Below are positions 52,280 to 61,005 of a stretch of DNA of 64,000 bases, piece after piece; position 1 is the first letter of the stretch, and each line of letters opens with the position of its first letter. Under the pieces are notes generated by a model. That model worked only from the letters and a program-made list of their open reading frames with translations, was not told the origin of the DNA and searched no databases. The stretch lies in assembly GCF_028609885.1 (NCBI RefSeq), contig NZ_CP063195.1, positions 992,001 through 1,056,000 on the forward strand, in the 5' to 3' direction. Origin of the DNA: Corynebacterium jeikeium (GTDB lineage Bacteria; Actinomycetota; Actinomycetes; Mycobacteriales; Mycobacteriaceae). The translations under genes and the position numbers were made by a program.

Positions 52280-53287
52280 ATGGCACACCCGTTGCTGGAT
52301 AACTACGACGCTTTGCTGGCCGACCTCGACGGCACTGTATTCTCGGGCCACACCCCAGTTCCTGGAGCCGCAGAGGGCTTGGCCGGCCGTAAAGTCATGT
52401 ACGTAACCAACAACGCCTCGCGCTCTCCGCAACAGGTCGCCGAGCACCTGAATTCAATGGGCTTCCCGGCAGAGGCCGATAACGTGGTTACCTCAGCTAT
52501 GGCCGCCTGCGACCTCGGCAAGCGATATATCTCCGAGGCCGGCATCGAAAGCCCTGTGGCCTACGTGATCGGCCACGACTCCTTCAAGCAGCTGGTGGCC
52601 GACGCTGGCTTTAGAGTAACGGAGACCGCCGACGACCAGCCTCACGTTGTCTTCCACGGACACAGCCCCGACAACAACTGGACACGGCTTTCAGAAGGTG
52701 CCCTGGCTATCCAACGCGGAGCCCGGTACTTCGCCTCTAACTTGGATACCACCTTGCCCTCCGAGCGCGGGTTCTTGGTCGGCAATGGCTCGATGGTGGC
52801 GGCCGTGACCTCTGCCACGGGAGTCACGCCCGAGTCCGCTGGCAAGCCCGGCCCCGCTATGTTCGAAGTCGCTGCTAGCCGCATTGGATCCACAAAGCCT
52901 CTAGCCGTCGGCGATCGCCTGGATACCGACATCGTTGGTGGCAATGCGGCGGGAATGGACACGCTCTGCACCGTCACTGGAGTGTCTACCCACACCGACA
53001 TTATTGACGCCCCCTCGTCTCAACGACCCACGTTTATTGCCGGCAACCTACGCGACCACCTGCCCGGCTGGTCCGCAAGCGTGGATGAGGGGACAGCCCG
53101 CATCCGCGTGACTGCCGGGGAGCTTGGGGACGTCGAAGTCATGGCAGCCGAAGCTTTGGCCGTGGCCGCGCCGCTTGCGTGGAAGCTGATCGACGACCCG
53201 GATCTCCCGCAGGTCGCTAGGGTCGAGAACATCGACTTTGTAGGCGCAGATGCGCAAGCCGTGGAAGCCTTGGGAGGTTGGAAGTAA
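52280..53287 (+). CDS. HAD-IIA (NagD-like) phosphatase
   Basis: This 335-aa protein has the HAD nucleophile motif DALLADLDGTVFSG (~9-22) and VMYVTNNASRSPQQVAEHL (motif II Thr/Asn, ~42). Motif III Lys is near GKPGPAMF and motif IV is AVGDRLDTDIVGGNAAGMDT (~208-227). It is a probable sugar-phosphate or nucleotide phosphatase; substrate is not determinable. The C-terminal ~70 residues are extra to the HAD core. It starts 3 bp after the TPR gene and is followed at once by the 58-aa gene. Confidence 0.92.
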   Translation: MAHPLLDNYDALLADLDGTVFSGHTPVPGAAEGLAGRKVMYVTNNASRSPQQVAEHLNSMGFPAEADNVVTSAMAACDLGKRYISEAGIESPVAYVIGHDSFKQLVADAGFRVTETADDQPHVVFHGHSPDNNWTRLSEGALAIQRGARYFASNLDTTLPSERGFLVGNGSMVAAVTSATGVTPESAGKPGPAMFEVAASRIGSTKPLAVGDRLDTDIVGGNAAGMDTLCTVTGVSTHTDIIDAPSSQRPTFIAGNLRDHLPGWSASVDEGTARIRVTAGELGDVEVMAAEALAVAAPLAWKLIDDPDLPQVARVENIDFVGADAQAVEALGGWK

Positions 53288-53464
53288 GTGGGCGAGGGAC
53301 AACCGAAACCTTCGATGTTGTCGGGGGACAGTAGGCGTCAACAAGAAGAGCTGGCACAAGCCGTCGACGAACTACTCGCACGCGACGTGCACGGCGCCGA
53401 AGAAGCCGCAGTGCTGGAGGAAGCTCACCGGGTTGTAAACGAAGCTCTGGGAGGCGAACGCTGA
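53288..53464 (+). CDS. 58-aa conserved small protein
   Basis: This 58-aa acidic helical protein runs from GTG (53288), the first base after the HAD stop, to a TGA that overlaps the tlyA ATG by one base. The body EELAQAVDELLARDVHGAEE is strongly helical and amphipathic. A similarly sized gene lies in the same position in M. tuberculosis (between the NagD-like gene and tlyA), which supports a real gene. Function is unknown; it is too short for most gene finders. Confidence 0.75.
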   Translation: MGEGQPKPSMLSGDSRRQQEELAQAVDELLARDVHGAEEAAVLEEAHRVVNEALGGER

Positions 53465-54315
53465 TGGCCAAGCGGGGGCCGAAACTGCAGCGGCTGGACG
53501 CGGAACTGGTAGCGCGGAAGATTGCCCGTAGCCGCGAGCACGCCCAGGAGATGATCAAGTCGGGGCGGGTGACCGTCAACGGCATGCTGGCGAAGAAGCC
53601 GGCTAGTGGCGTGGACGGAAACGTATCCATCAAGGTCGCAGAGTCCGAGGACGACCGCTGGGCTAGCCGCGGCGCACACAAGCTTTTGGGCGCACTGGAG
53701 GCTTTCGAGCCCCAGGGCCTCAGCATTGAGGGCAAGACCGTGCTGGATGCCGGCGCCTCCACGGGCGGCTTTACGGATGTGTGCCTGGATCGTGGGGCGG
53801 CGAAGGTAAAGGCTGTGGACGTGGGCTACGGCCAGTTGATCTGGCGCCTGCAGAACGACGACCGGGTGGACGTCATGGACCGTACGAACGTGCGCACCCT
53901 CACCCCCGAAGACCTTGGGGGCCAAGTGGACCTGATGGTCGGCGACTTGAGTTTTATTTCCATCCGCCTGGTTCTGCCCGCGCTGGCCGCGTGTGTAAAG
54001 GAGGGTGGGGATCTACTGCCCATGGTCAAGCCACAGTTTGAGGTTGGCAAAGATCGCCTGGGCCACGGCGGGGTGGTCCGCAGCCCTGAATTGCGTGCGG
54101 AAGTGACCCGCGAGGTGGCCGTCGAGGCGATGAAGTATGGTTTGAGTACGAAGGCCGTTGTCGCCTCCCCGCTGCCGGGGCCAAGCGGCAATGTTGAGTA
54201 TTTTCTCTGGTTGGTCAAGGACAGTGCTGCGGTTTCACCTAGCATGGTTGAAGAGGCTGACCACACCGGCCTGGACGAGATGATCGCAACCGCTATTAAG
54301 GAGGGCCCGCAGTGA
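53464..54315 (+). CDS. tlyA: TlyA-type rRNA 2'-O-methyltransferase
   Basis: This 283-aa protein has an N-terminal S4 domain (~1-60, QRLDAELVARKIARSREHAQ) and a FtsJ-like methylase domain (~62-250): TVLDAGASTGGFTDVCLD (SAM site), AVDVGYGQLIW, DLMVGDLSFISIR, and LLPMVKPQFEVGKDRLG. In mycobacteria it methylates 16S and 23S rRNA and affects capreomycin sensitivity. It overlaps the 58-aa gene by 1 bp and nadK by 4 bp. Confidence 0.95.
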   Translation: MAKRGPKLQRLDAELVARKIARSREHAQEMIKSGRVTVNGMLAKKPASGVDGNVSIKVAESEDDRWASRGAHKLLGALEAFEPQGLSIEGKTVLDAGASTGGFTDVCLDRGAAKVKAVDVGYGQLIWRLQNDDRVDVMDRTNVRTLTPEDLGGQVDLMVGDLSFISIRLVLPALAACVKEGGDLLPMVKPQFEVGKDRLGHGGVVRSPELRAEVTREVAVEAMKYGLSTKAVVASPLPGPSGNVEYFLWLVKDSAAVSPSMVEEADHTGLDEMIATAIKEGPQ

Positions 54316-55301
54316 CCACACCGGGGACTGACCACAACGCGGATCAGGGCGCGGATTCTAGCGACAAGGCCACCAAGGCTGCTTCTGGCGCACAGACCGA
54401 ACGAGAGGTTCTGCTTGTTGCGCACACCGGTGTGCACGAGAACTTGGGCCTGGCTGCAGAGGCGGCGTCCCGTCTGCAAAAGGGCGGCATCAACGTTCGC
54501 GTGATGGCTACCGCCGACCCGGCTCCAGTGGCCCGTCATGAGGTTCTAGGGCGTTTCAAGCGTTTCGGCCACACCAAGGAGGCCGCCACGGGCGTGGAGA
54601 TGGTGATTGTTCTGGGCGGCGACGGTACCTTCCTGCGCGCAGCCGACATCGCGCACTCGGCGGATGTTCCGGTGTTGGGCATCAACATGGGTCACATCGG
54701 CTTCCTTGCGGAGTGGGAGCAGGAATCCCTGCAGGAGGCTGTGGACCGGGTGATCGACCGCGACTACCGCATCGAAGACCGCATGACCTTGTCGATCACT
54801 GCCCGCGACATGGACGGTCGCGTGTTGGGAACCGGCTGGGCGCTGAATGAATGCTCCGTGGAGAACCTGAACCGCCAAGGTGTGCTGGATACGATCCTGG
54901 AGGTCGACGAACGCCCTGTTTCTTCGTTCGGCTGTGACGGTGTTTTGGTATCGACGCCCACAGGCTCCACCGCCTACGCCTTCAGCGCAGGTGGCCCGGT
55001 TCTGTGGCCGGAGTTGGACGCAATTCTGGTGGTAACCAGTAACGCGCACACGTTGTTTAGCCGCCCGCTGGTAGTCTCCCCGAACTCAATGGTGGCGGTG
55101 GAGACGAACCCGTCGACCTCGCCCGCGACGGTGGTGATGGACGGTTTCCGCCAGATTCACATGCCCCCGGGCGCACGCGTGGAGATCCGGCGTGGCCCGC
55201 AGCCGGTGCGTTGGGTGCGCTTGGACTCCGCGCCGTTTACCGACCGCCTGGTACACAAGTTCCGCTTGCCCGTGACGGGCTGGAGGGGTCCGCGCCACTA
55301 G
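54312..55301 (+). CDS. nadK: NAD kinase
   Basis: This 329-aa enzyme makes NADP from NAD with ATP or polyphosphate. GGDGTFLRAADIA (~99-111), NMGHIGFLAE, LNECSVEN (NE-x-S type) and VSTPTGSTAYAFSAGGPV are the family blocks. GTG start overlapping the tlyA stop (GTGA). The first ~35 residues are a polar extension not needed for the fold. Confidence 0.96.
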   Translation: MTTPGTDHNADQGADSSDKATKAASGAQTEREVLLVAHTGVHENLGLAAEAASRLQKGGINVRVMATADPAPVARHEVLGRFKRFGHTKEAATGVEMVIVLGGDGTFLRAADIAHSADVPVLGINMGHIGFLAEWEQESLQEAVDRVIDRDYRIEDRMTLSITARDMDGRVLGTGWALNECSVENLNRQGVLDTILEVDERPVSSFGCDGVLVSTPTGSTAYAFSAGGPVLWPELDAILVVTSNAHTLFSRPLVVSPNSMVAVETNPSTSPATVVMDGFRQIHMPPGARVEIRRGPQPVRWVRLDSAPFTDRLVHKFRLPVTGWRGPRH

Positions 55302-55303
55302 CA

Positions 55304-57019
55304 ATGCTGCATGAACTACACATTCGCAACCTCGGTGTAATCGAGGAGGCGACGGCGGAGTTTTCCACGGGCTTGAGCGTTGTCACCGGCGAGACCGGTG
55401 CGGGTAAGACGATGGTGGTTAGCTCCCTGCGTTTGCTCTCTGGACACCGCGCGGACGCCTCCCGCGTGCGCAATGGTGCGGACAAGGCCAGCGTGGAGGG
55501 GATTTTCTCCGCGGATTCCGCCGCAGTGGATGAGCTGGTTGAGCAGGTCGGCGGGTATGTCGACGACGGGGAAGTTATTGCTTCCCGCACGGTGAACGCC
55601 ACAGGGCGTTCGCGTGCGCATCTGGCGGGCAAGACGGTGGCTGCGGGAGTGCTGGGGGAGTTCGCCGGGCACGTCATTACGATCCATGGGCAAAACGACC
55701 AGCTTCGCCTATTGGATCCGGTGCGTCAGCTCGGCGCTTTGGATGACTACGCGGGGCTGGGGGAGAAGGTTGTTACCTACCAAGCCCGCCGCGCTGAATG
55801 GCTGCGTTTGGACAAGGACCTGCGCCGTCGCATGGAGGCACGCCGCGATCTGGCTCTGGAGAGCGAAACCCTGCAGCGCGCGGTGGAGGCTATTGACGAG
55901 ATCGATCCGCAGCCTGGCGAGGACGTGGGGGTTAAGGCGCAGATAAAGCGTTTGCAGGCTGCTGATGAGATCCGTGCAGGCCTGCAGCGGGCCCAAGCTG
56001 CCCTTGATGGCATGGACGGTCTTTCCGGGGACGATTTTGGTGATTCTGAAGGCGCGAGTGCCCTGGTTGGGCAGGCGGCCAACGAACTGGCCAACCTGAC
56101 CGATACCGAGGCAGAGGGTGGCAATCTGTCTGACCTAGCCGATCGGCTGGGCGAGGTGAGCGTACTGCTGGCCGATATTTCCTCCGAGATCGGGCAAGCA
56201 TTGTTGGACGTTCCCGACCCCGATGAGCTCGATGGGCTGTTGCAGCGCCAGACCCAGCTGCGGGAGCTGCGTAAGTATGCCGTTGATGTGGATGGGGCGC
56301 TGGCATGGCGCGATCAGGCACGCGAGCGTCTGGAATCCATGGACGTTTCCGATGAGGCGTTGCAAAAGCTGCAGGATGATGTTGCGGCGGCGCGGGATGC
56401 GGCGCGCGAGGTGGCTGAGGATTTGTCTTCGGCGCGTGTGAGGGCGTCCAAAAAATTTTCGAAGGCCGTCACCGAAGAGATCCGGGGCCTGCATATGTCG
56501 GCCGAAATTCGCGTGGACGTGCGGCAGCCTGGTGAGAAGGCGGGCGAGCTGGGTCCACACGGAATCGACGAGGTGGAGTTCCAGCTGGTGCAGGGCGGCA
56601 ATGTGAATCCGCTGGCGGGTTCGGCTTCTGGCGGTGAGCTCTCGCGCGTGATGCTGGCGCTGGAGGTCGTGTTGGCCGCGGGGACCAAGGGCGGCCGGAC
56701 GATGGTCTTCGATGAGGTCGACGCGGGTGTTGGCGGTAAAGCTGCCGTGGAGATCGGGCGCCGTCTGGCGAAGTTGGCTGTTGACAATCAGGTGATTGTC
56801 GTTACTCACTTACCCCAGGTTGCTGCGTTTGGTGACGCCCACGTGTACGTGGCTAAGGCGACCTCCGCGGACTCGGTAACTTCCTCGGTGCGCACGCTCA
56901 GCGAGGATGAACGGGTGGAGGAATTGTCGCGCATGTTGGCAGGCTTGGAGTCTGAGACGGGGCGGGCTCACGCTGAAGAGCTGATGGCGATGGCTACGGA
57001 AGCGAAAGCGAAGCTGTAG
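55304..57019 (+). CDS. recN: DNA repair protein RecN
   Basis: This 571-aa SMC-like ATPase acts in double-strand-break repair. It begins MLHELHIRNLGVIEEATAEF and has Walker A GETGAGKTMVV (~30), a central coiled-coil (~150-400), the signature GSASGGELSRVMLALE and Walker B MVFDEVDAGVGG, then THLPQVAAFGD. The ATG at 55304 is set by GGAGGGG upstream; nadK ends 2 bp earlier. Confidence 0.97.
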   Translation: MLHELHIRNLGVIEEATAEFSTGLSVVTGETGAGKTMVVSSLRLLSGHRADASRVRNGADKASVEGIFSADSAAVDELVEQVGGYVDDGEVIASRTVNATGRSRAHLAGKTVAAGVLGEFAGHVITIHGQNDQLRLLDPVRQLGALDDYAGLGEKVVTYQARRAEWLRLDKDLRRRMEARRDLALESETLQRAVEAIDEIDPQPGEDVGVKAQIKRLQAADEIRAGLQRAQAALDGMDGLSGDDFGDSEGASALVGQAANELANLTDTEAEGGNLSDLADRLGEVSVLLADISSEIGQALLDVPDPDELDGLLQRQTQLRELRKYAVDVDGALAWRDQARERLESMDVSDEALQKLQDDVAAARDAAREVAEDLSSARVRASKKFSKAVTEEIRGLHMSAEIRVDVRQPGEKAGELGPHGIDEVEFQLVQGGNVNPLAGSASGGELSRVMLALEVVLAAGTKGGRTMVFDEVDAGVGGKAAVEIGRRLAKLAVDNQVIVVTHLPQVAAFGDAHVYVAKATSADSVTSSVRTLSEDERVEELSRMLAGLESETGRAHAEELMAMATEAKAKL

Positions 57020-57133
57020 AAAATTTTTTGGCAAGCGGGCGACGGGGTGTGATCGGCGCTACAGTGGTGCTGTGTTAAGAGGGGGAGCGCGCACCCGCAG
57101 CGATCTGCGTGCAGTGTGAGGGGGACTAGAGCG

Positions 57134-57859
57134 GTGAAGCGTGTAGCGGCAAGTGTGTTTCTAATATTTTTTGGATTCGCTTTGACTGCGTGCGGCAGGG
57201 AGAGTGACGAACCTGTCCTGACCGGCGCTTTTGCTGAGACTGAGGAGCAACCTACAGGCGACGGGCCTGTGGATAACTCGCATTCAGGAGGGGCTGAAGG
57301 CGACGGCCGTATGCTAAAACCTGAGGGGCACAAGGGGATGTGGTTCGAGACTGAGCCGACGGATCCGTGGGAACACTACGTGTGGGCATCGCAGAAGTTC
57401 GTGGGAGACCCAATTGAGCTTCCGAAGCTAGAGGGGAAGGGGAATAAGGATAGTCTCCAGGGGATTCCAGACATTTGTGATAGTCGAGTTTCGGCACGAC
57501 TTAAGGAGATAGGCTTTGACCAAGAAGAATCTATTGATTCACCGCTAATCTATACGTGTAATTTTTATGAGGTAGAGCCGGTCAATGGATCTTTTTCTGA
57601 AGCGCTATTTCAAGTTTCACTTGAAAGTGAAAAGCAAGGTGATAGCGGTAAGGAGGCGCACTATGACCCCCGTCGAGAGGATGTAGTTCCCCTTGGGGGC
57701 GGAAATAGAAATTCTCGTGAATGTGCTATTTCCAAGAACGTGAATAATGGTAGGTTGGCTGTCGAGATACTTTCTGGGGGGTCAGGTAGTAGTGTTCGAG
57801 AACTATGTGTGTACTCAGAATATTTCTTTCAGATTTACGACAACATAATTAGTATTTGA
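57134..57859 (+). CDS. Predicted lipoprotein with DUF3558-like Cys pattern
   Basis: This 241-aa protein has a lipoprotein signal MKRVAASVFLIFFGFALTAC (lipobox Cys20). An acidic/Gly-rich segment comes next, then a domain with four Cys: PDICDSRVSARLKEIGF, LIYTCNFYEVEP, RECAISKN and RELCVYSEYF. The spacing recalls DUF3558 lipoproteins; this is a weak guess. I chose the GTG at 57134 (GAGGGG upstream) over GTG 57116. The second half is AT-rich. It lies between recN and steA, next to the 614-aa gene (19 bp downstream). Confidence 0.72.
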   Translation: MKRVAASVFLIFFGFALTACGRESDEPVLTGAFAETEEQPTGDGPVDNSHSGGAEGDGRMLKPEGHKGMWFETEPTDPWEHYVWASQKFVGDPIELPKLEGKGNKDSLQGIPDICDSRVSARLKEIGFDQEESIDSPLIYTCNFYEVEPVNGSFSEALFQVSLESEKQGDSGKEAHYDPRREDVVPLGGGNRNSRECAISKNVNNGRLAVEILSGGSGSSVRELCVYSEYFFQIYDNIISI

Positions 57860-57878
57860 TGATATTTAGGGGTGGGGA

Positions 57879-59723
57879 ATGATAAAGTTCGATGTTTCTG
57901 GATTAAGAGCCGTTCAGCAGAGCCTGCGGTCTTCATTGATTGCGTTGAAAGGATTAAAATCTGCTGGTCGAAGCTTGGGAAGCTACACCGGTGCGCCATC
58001 AGTTACTGGCGCGTTCTCTCAGCATCATTCGTTTTGGGTGGGGCAATCAGGGTCAGCTGAAAACGTTCTCGATATTTTGAAATCAAACATTGAATGGCTC
58101 CAAGAGGTATTCTCCAACCAAATGGACGGGTTTGACCTGCAGGAGTATTTCAGCAAGCAATCCTTCGACCAGGTGAATTCCCAGGTTTCGGTCGCCGATA
58201 GTAATAGGCGGAGATTCTTTATCCCGAACCGAGATTCCCGGTCGATCGACAATCTGATGTACAACACGCCCGTGACTGTCGCGGAAGCCTCGATGCCACT
58301 TGCGTCACTGATCTCAGCATTTCAGGGAGACGATTCCGCGCCACTTGCGGTCGCGGATTCCTGGGAGAACGCGGCCAAGGCGCTCAAAGACTCCATGGAT
58401 AACCTCAAGAGCGCATCAACCGGCTTGGCAAGCTCCTCCGAAGGCTATTCCTTCGACACAGCCCGCGAGGCTATCGACGATGTCCACAAAACCGGCCTCG
58501 TCGTCGCCTCCAACACCACCGCGATGGCGGGCTCCGTTCGCCAATTCCCGCTCGTCCGCAGCACCAATCTGCAAGCACTCGAAACCATCCAAGCCACAAC
58601 CTCCCTGATCGCGGACCCAGCGGAACGTCTGCTCGCCGAACAAGCCGCCGTCGCCAACTTCGTTTCCTCGCAGTTGCAGCCATCCCTTGAGATGGTCCGC
58701 CCACCCGTCTCCAACCTCGGGGTTCCAATCGTTGGACACTCTGGTGGAGGAACTTTGGACGCCACCACCGTCTCCACCGCCTCCGCACAACCGACGGTTA
58801 CGCACATCAACGGCCACACAAACGCAGCAGCTCCCGCAAGCGCCACGGCTCACGGCGAGCAAGCAGCCTCCGCCGCCACAAATGCACCGAAGCCAACTGC
58901 AGCTCCAGCGGCCGCCCACGCTGCGCCCACTCCAGGGGGACTGCACACTCCGGCCAATACACCGGCGCCCGTTCAACCGGCCGCAGCCGCGGTAGCGCCG
59001 CAGACACCTGGATTCGCGCCTGGAGGCATCACGTCACCGTCGCAGGTGTCGACGATCACGCCGCACCAAACAACAGCAGCTACTGCCACAGTTCCCGGCC
59101 AGGGCGGCACTTCCTTGACTGGGACGGAAAACCTCATCAACGCACAGAACCGTTTTGGAAACCGAGGCATTGCTTCCGGGCGGCCCGGCGTGGTTAGCGA
59201 ATTGGGCGCCAAGGGGCACGGCCCGCAGCTTCGCAGTATCAGCGGTGGTGCCGGAACTGGCACGAACTCTGTCACTGGTGCGCCGAAGGCGGACTTGCGC
59301 AAGGTGTCTGCCACAGCACCCCGGCCTAATCTCCCCGGCAGCTTAAAAGCAATCTCCTCGACTCCTCTTAATGCCCTGCACGGCGAGCACGCTCACGCGA
59401 ACACTCCTAACTCTGGCAAGGGAGCAACTTCTGCGGTCCACGGCACTCCTGGCTCTAAAGGTGGTGCTGGGGTGAAGGGCGGCGGGCACGTGGCGTCCAC
59501 AGCAATGGGGAGAGGAACAAACATCGGCCGAGCAGGAAAGGGGTCGAAGAGTGGTCTGCGCGGGTCGGCGGTGACCTACGGCAAGCAGGATCGTTCGTAC
59601 TTCCGGCGCCTGTTCTTCAGCGGCGAAGATCCGGTGATCGCTGGGAAGAAGGCACGCGGGCGTAAGGGACCCGACAAGGAGGGAGCCGCGACACAACAGA
59701 CGGTGAAAAAGGTGATTCGTTAG
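57879..59723 (+). CDS. 614-aa low-complexity protein of unknown function
   Basis: The N-terminal ~270 residues are helical (LRAVQQSLRSSLIALKGLKS, ENVLDILKSNIEWLQEVF, SWENAAKALKDSMDNLKSAS). There is a WVG turn between helices (SFWVGQSG, ~50), recalling WXG/ESX-type proteins. Residues ~280-420 are Ala/Pro/Thr-rich. The last ~190 are Gly-rich and basic, ending KEGAATQQTVKKVIR. No Cys and no signal peptide or membrane segment are seen. RBS GGGGTGGGG precedes the ATG. I do not recognise the family; a secreted or cell-wall-interacting partner of the preceding lipoprotein is inferred. Confidence 0.7.
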   Translation: MIKFDVSGLRAVQQSLRSSLIALKGLKSAGRSLGSYTGAPSVTGAFSQHHSFWVGQSGSAENVLDILKSNIEWLQEVFSNQMDGFDLQEYFSKQSFDQVNSQVSVADSNRRRFFIPNRDSRSIDNLMYNTPVTVAEASMPLASLISAFQGDDSAPLAVADSWENAAKALKDSMDNLKSASTGLASSSEGYSFDTAREAIDDVHKTGLVVASNTTAMAGSVRQFPLVRSTNLQALETIQATTSLIADPAERLLAEQAAVANFVSSQLQPSLEMVRPPVSNLGVPIVGHSGGGTLDATTVSTASAQPTVTHINGHTNAAAPASATAHGEQAASAATNAPKPTAAPAAAHAAPTPGGLHTPANTPAPVQPAAAAVAPQTPGFAPGGITSPSQVSTITPHQTTAATATVPGQGGTSLTGTENLINAQNRFGNRGIASGRPGVVSELGAKGHGPQLRSISGGAGTGTNSVTGAPKADLRKVSATAPRPNLPGSLKAISSTPLNALHGEHAHANTPNSGKGATSAVHGTPGSKGGAGVKGGGHVASTAMGRGTNIGRAGKGSKSGLRGSAVTYGKQDRSYFRRLFFSGEDPVIAGKKARGRKGPDKEGAATQQTVKKVIR

Positions 59724-59769
59724 AGCGAAAACGGCCTTTCACCGGCGCGCCTAACGCAACACTGGCCAC

Positions 59770-60972
59770 ATGAACACCACAATGGTGGGCATGATTTTCT
59801 CCCGTAGCGACCAGCCCGGAATCAACGGCGCCACCCGTGACCTCACCGGACCCAAGGGATTTACGAAGGCCAAGATCTCCGAGGGCGACATTGCCATTGT
59901 CGACGAACCCGATATCAGTCGTGCTAACTGCCAGAAGCTCATTGACGCGCGCGTGGCTGCCGTGGTGAACGCACAACAGTTCACCACGGGCCAGGTGCCG
60001 AACTTCGGGCCGCAGATGATGCTCGACGCTGACATTCTGCTGATCGAAAACGCCGGCGAGGAACTGCTCTCGAAGGTGAAGAACGGCAAGAAGGGGCGCA
60101 TTGACGAGGGTAAGGTCTACTACGGCGACCGCTCCATCGGTGGCGGTGAGATCCTGGACATGGATACCGCGGCCTCCCGCTTCGAGGACGCCCGCGAGGC
60201 GCTCGGCGACCACATGGAAGCCCTATCTGGAAACATGTCCGAGTTCGTCCGCTCCGAGGCCCCGCTGCTGGTCGACGGCCTTGGCATCCCGGATGTCGAC
60301 GTGGATATGGACGATCGTAAGGTGCTGGTGGCCAGCCCCGATGCGAACATCGAGCAGAAGCTCAAAGACCTGCGTTACTTCATGCGCGAGTACTCGCCGA
60401 TCATCGTTGCCGTGGAAAACGCAGCCGACAGTCTGATGCAAGAGGGCTACCGCCCGAACGTAATCATCGGCGACCCGGAGAAAATCTCCAACGAGGCACT
60501 GCGCTGTGGCGCCACCGTGGTGCTGCCCGCAGACCCGGACGGCCATGCGGTGGGCCTGGAGCGTATCCAGGACCTCGGCGTGGGCGCAATGACTTTCCCC
60601 GCCGCTACCCAGGATCCGACCGACCTGGCGCTGCTGCTGGCCAATTACCACGGCGCTTCCATGGTGGTAAACCTCGGCGATGCGGAGGATCTGGACCGCG
60701 TGTTCCAGCGGGCCCAGTCGCCGGAGACCCCGTCAGCTCTGATGTCTCGTCTGCGCGTCGGCCCCCGTCTGGTGGGTTCCACAGCAGTGGCGGAGCTTTA
60801 CCGCGTATCCCGTTCCGGCGGCGGTTGGCTCTGGGCGCTACTGGGCATCTTGGTCGCCCTAGCAGTCATCGTTGTAATCATCGGCTTCTCCGGTGATGGG
60901 GAGTTTGTGGACAACCTCGTGAACACCTGGAATAACTTCGCGCTGAGCGTACAGGATCTGTTCAAGAAGTAA
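59770..60972 (+). CDS. steA: SteA, cell-separation protein (cytosolic part with C-terminal helix)
   Basis: This 400-aa protein has a large soluble part. It includes FTKAKISEGDIAIVDEPDIS, LLIENAGEELLSKVKNGKK and a thiamine-pyrophosphokinase-like catalytic-region segment (IVAVENAADSLMQEGYRPNV, IIGDPEKIS). A single C-terminal TM helix (~355-375, LLGILVALAVIVVIIGF) follows. In C. glutamicum, SteA works with SteB to activate peptidoglycan cleavage at division. steB follows after 33 bp, matching the known pair. The upstream gap (46 bp) shows no strong promoter. Confidence 0.9.
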   Translation: MNTTMVGMIFSRSDQPGINGATRDLTGPKGFTKAKISEGDIAIVDEPDISRANCQKLIDARVAAVVNAQQFTTGQVPNFGPQMMLDADILLIENAGEELLSKVKNGKKGRIDEGKVYYGDRSIGGGEILDMDTAASRFEDAREALGDHMEALSGNMSEFVRSEAPLLVDGLGIPDVDVDMDDRKVLVASPDANIEQKLKDLRYFMREYSPIIVAVENAADSLMQEGYRPNVIIGDPEKISNEALRCGATVVLPADPDGHAVGLERIQDLGVGAMTFPAATQDPTDLALLLANYHGASMVVNLGDAEDLDRVFQRAQSPETPSALMSRLRVGPRLVGSTAVAELYRVSRSGGGWLWALLGILVALAVIVVIIGFSGDGEFVDNLVNTWNNFALSVQDLFKK

Positions 60973-61005
60973 CGCGAAAGTAGCAGGGAGACAAGAGGCA
61001 TAAGC

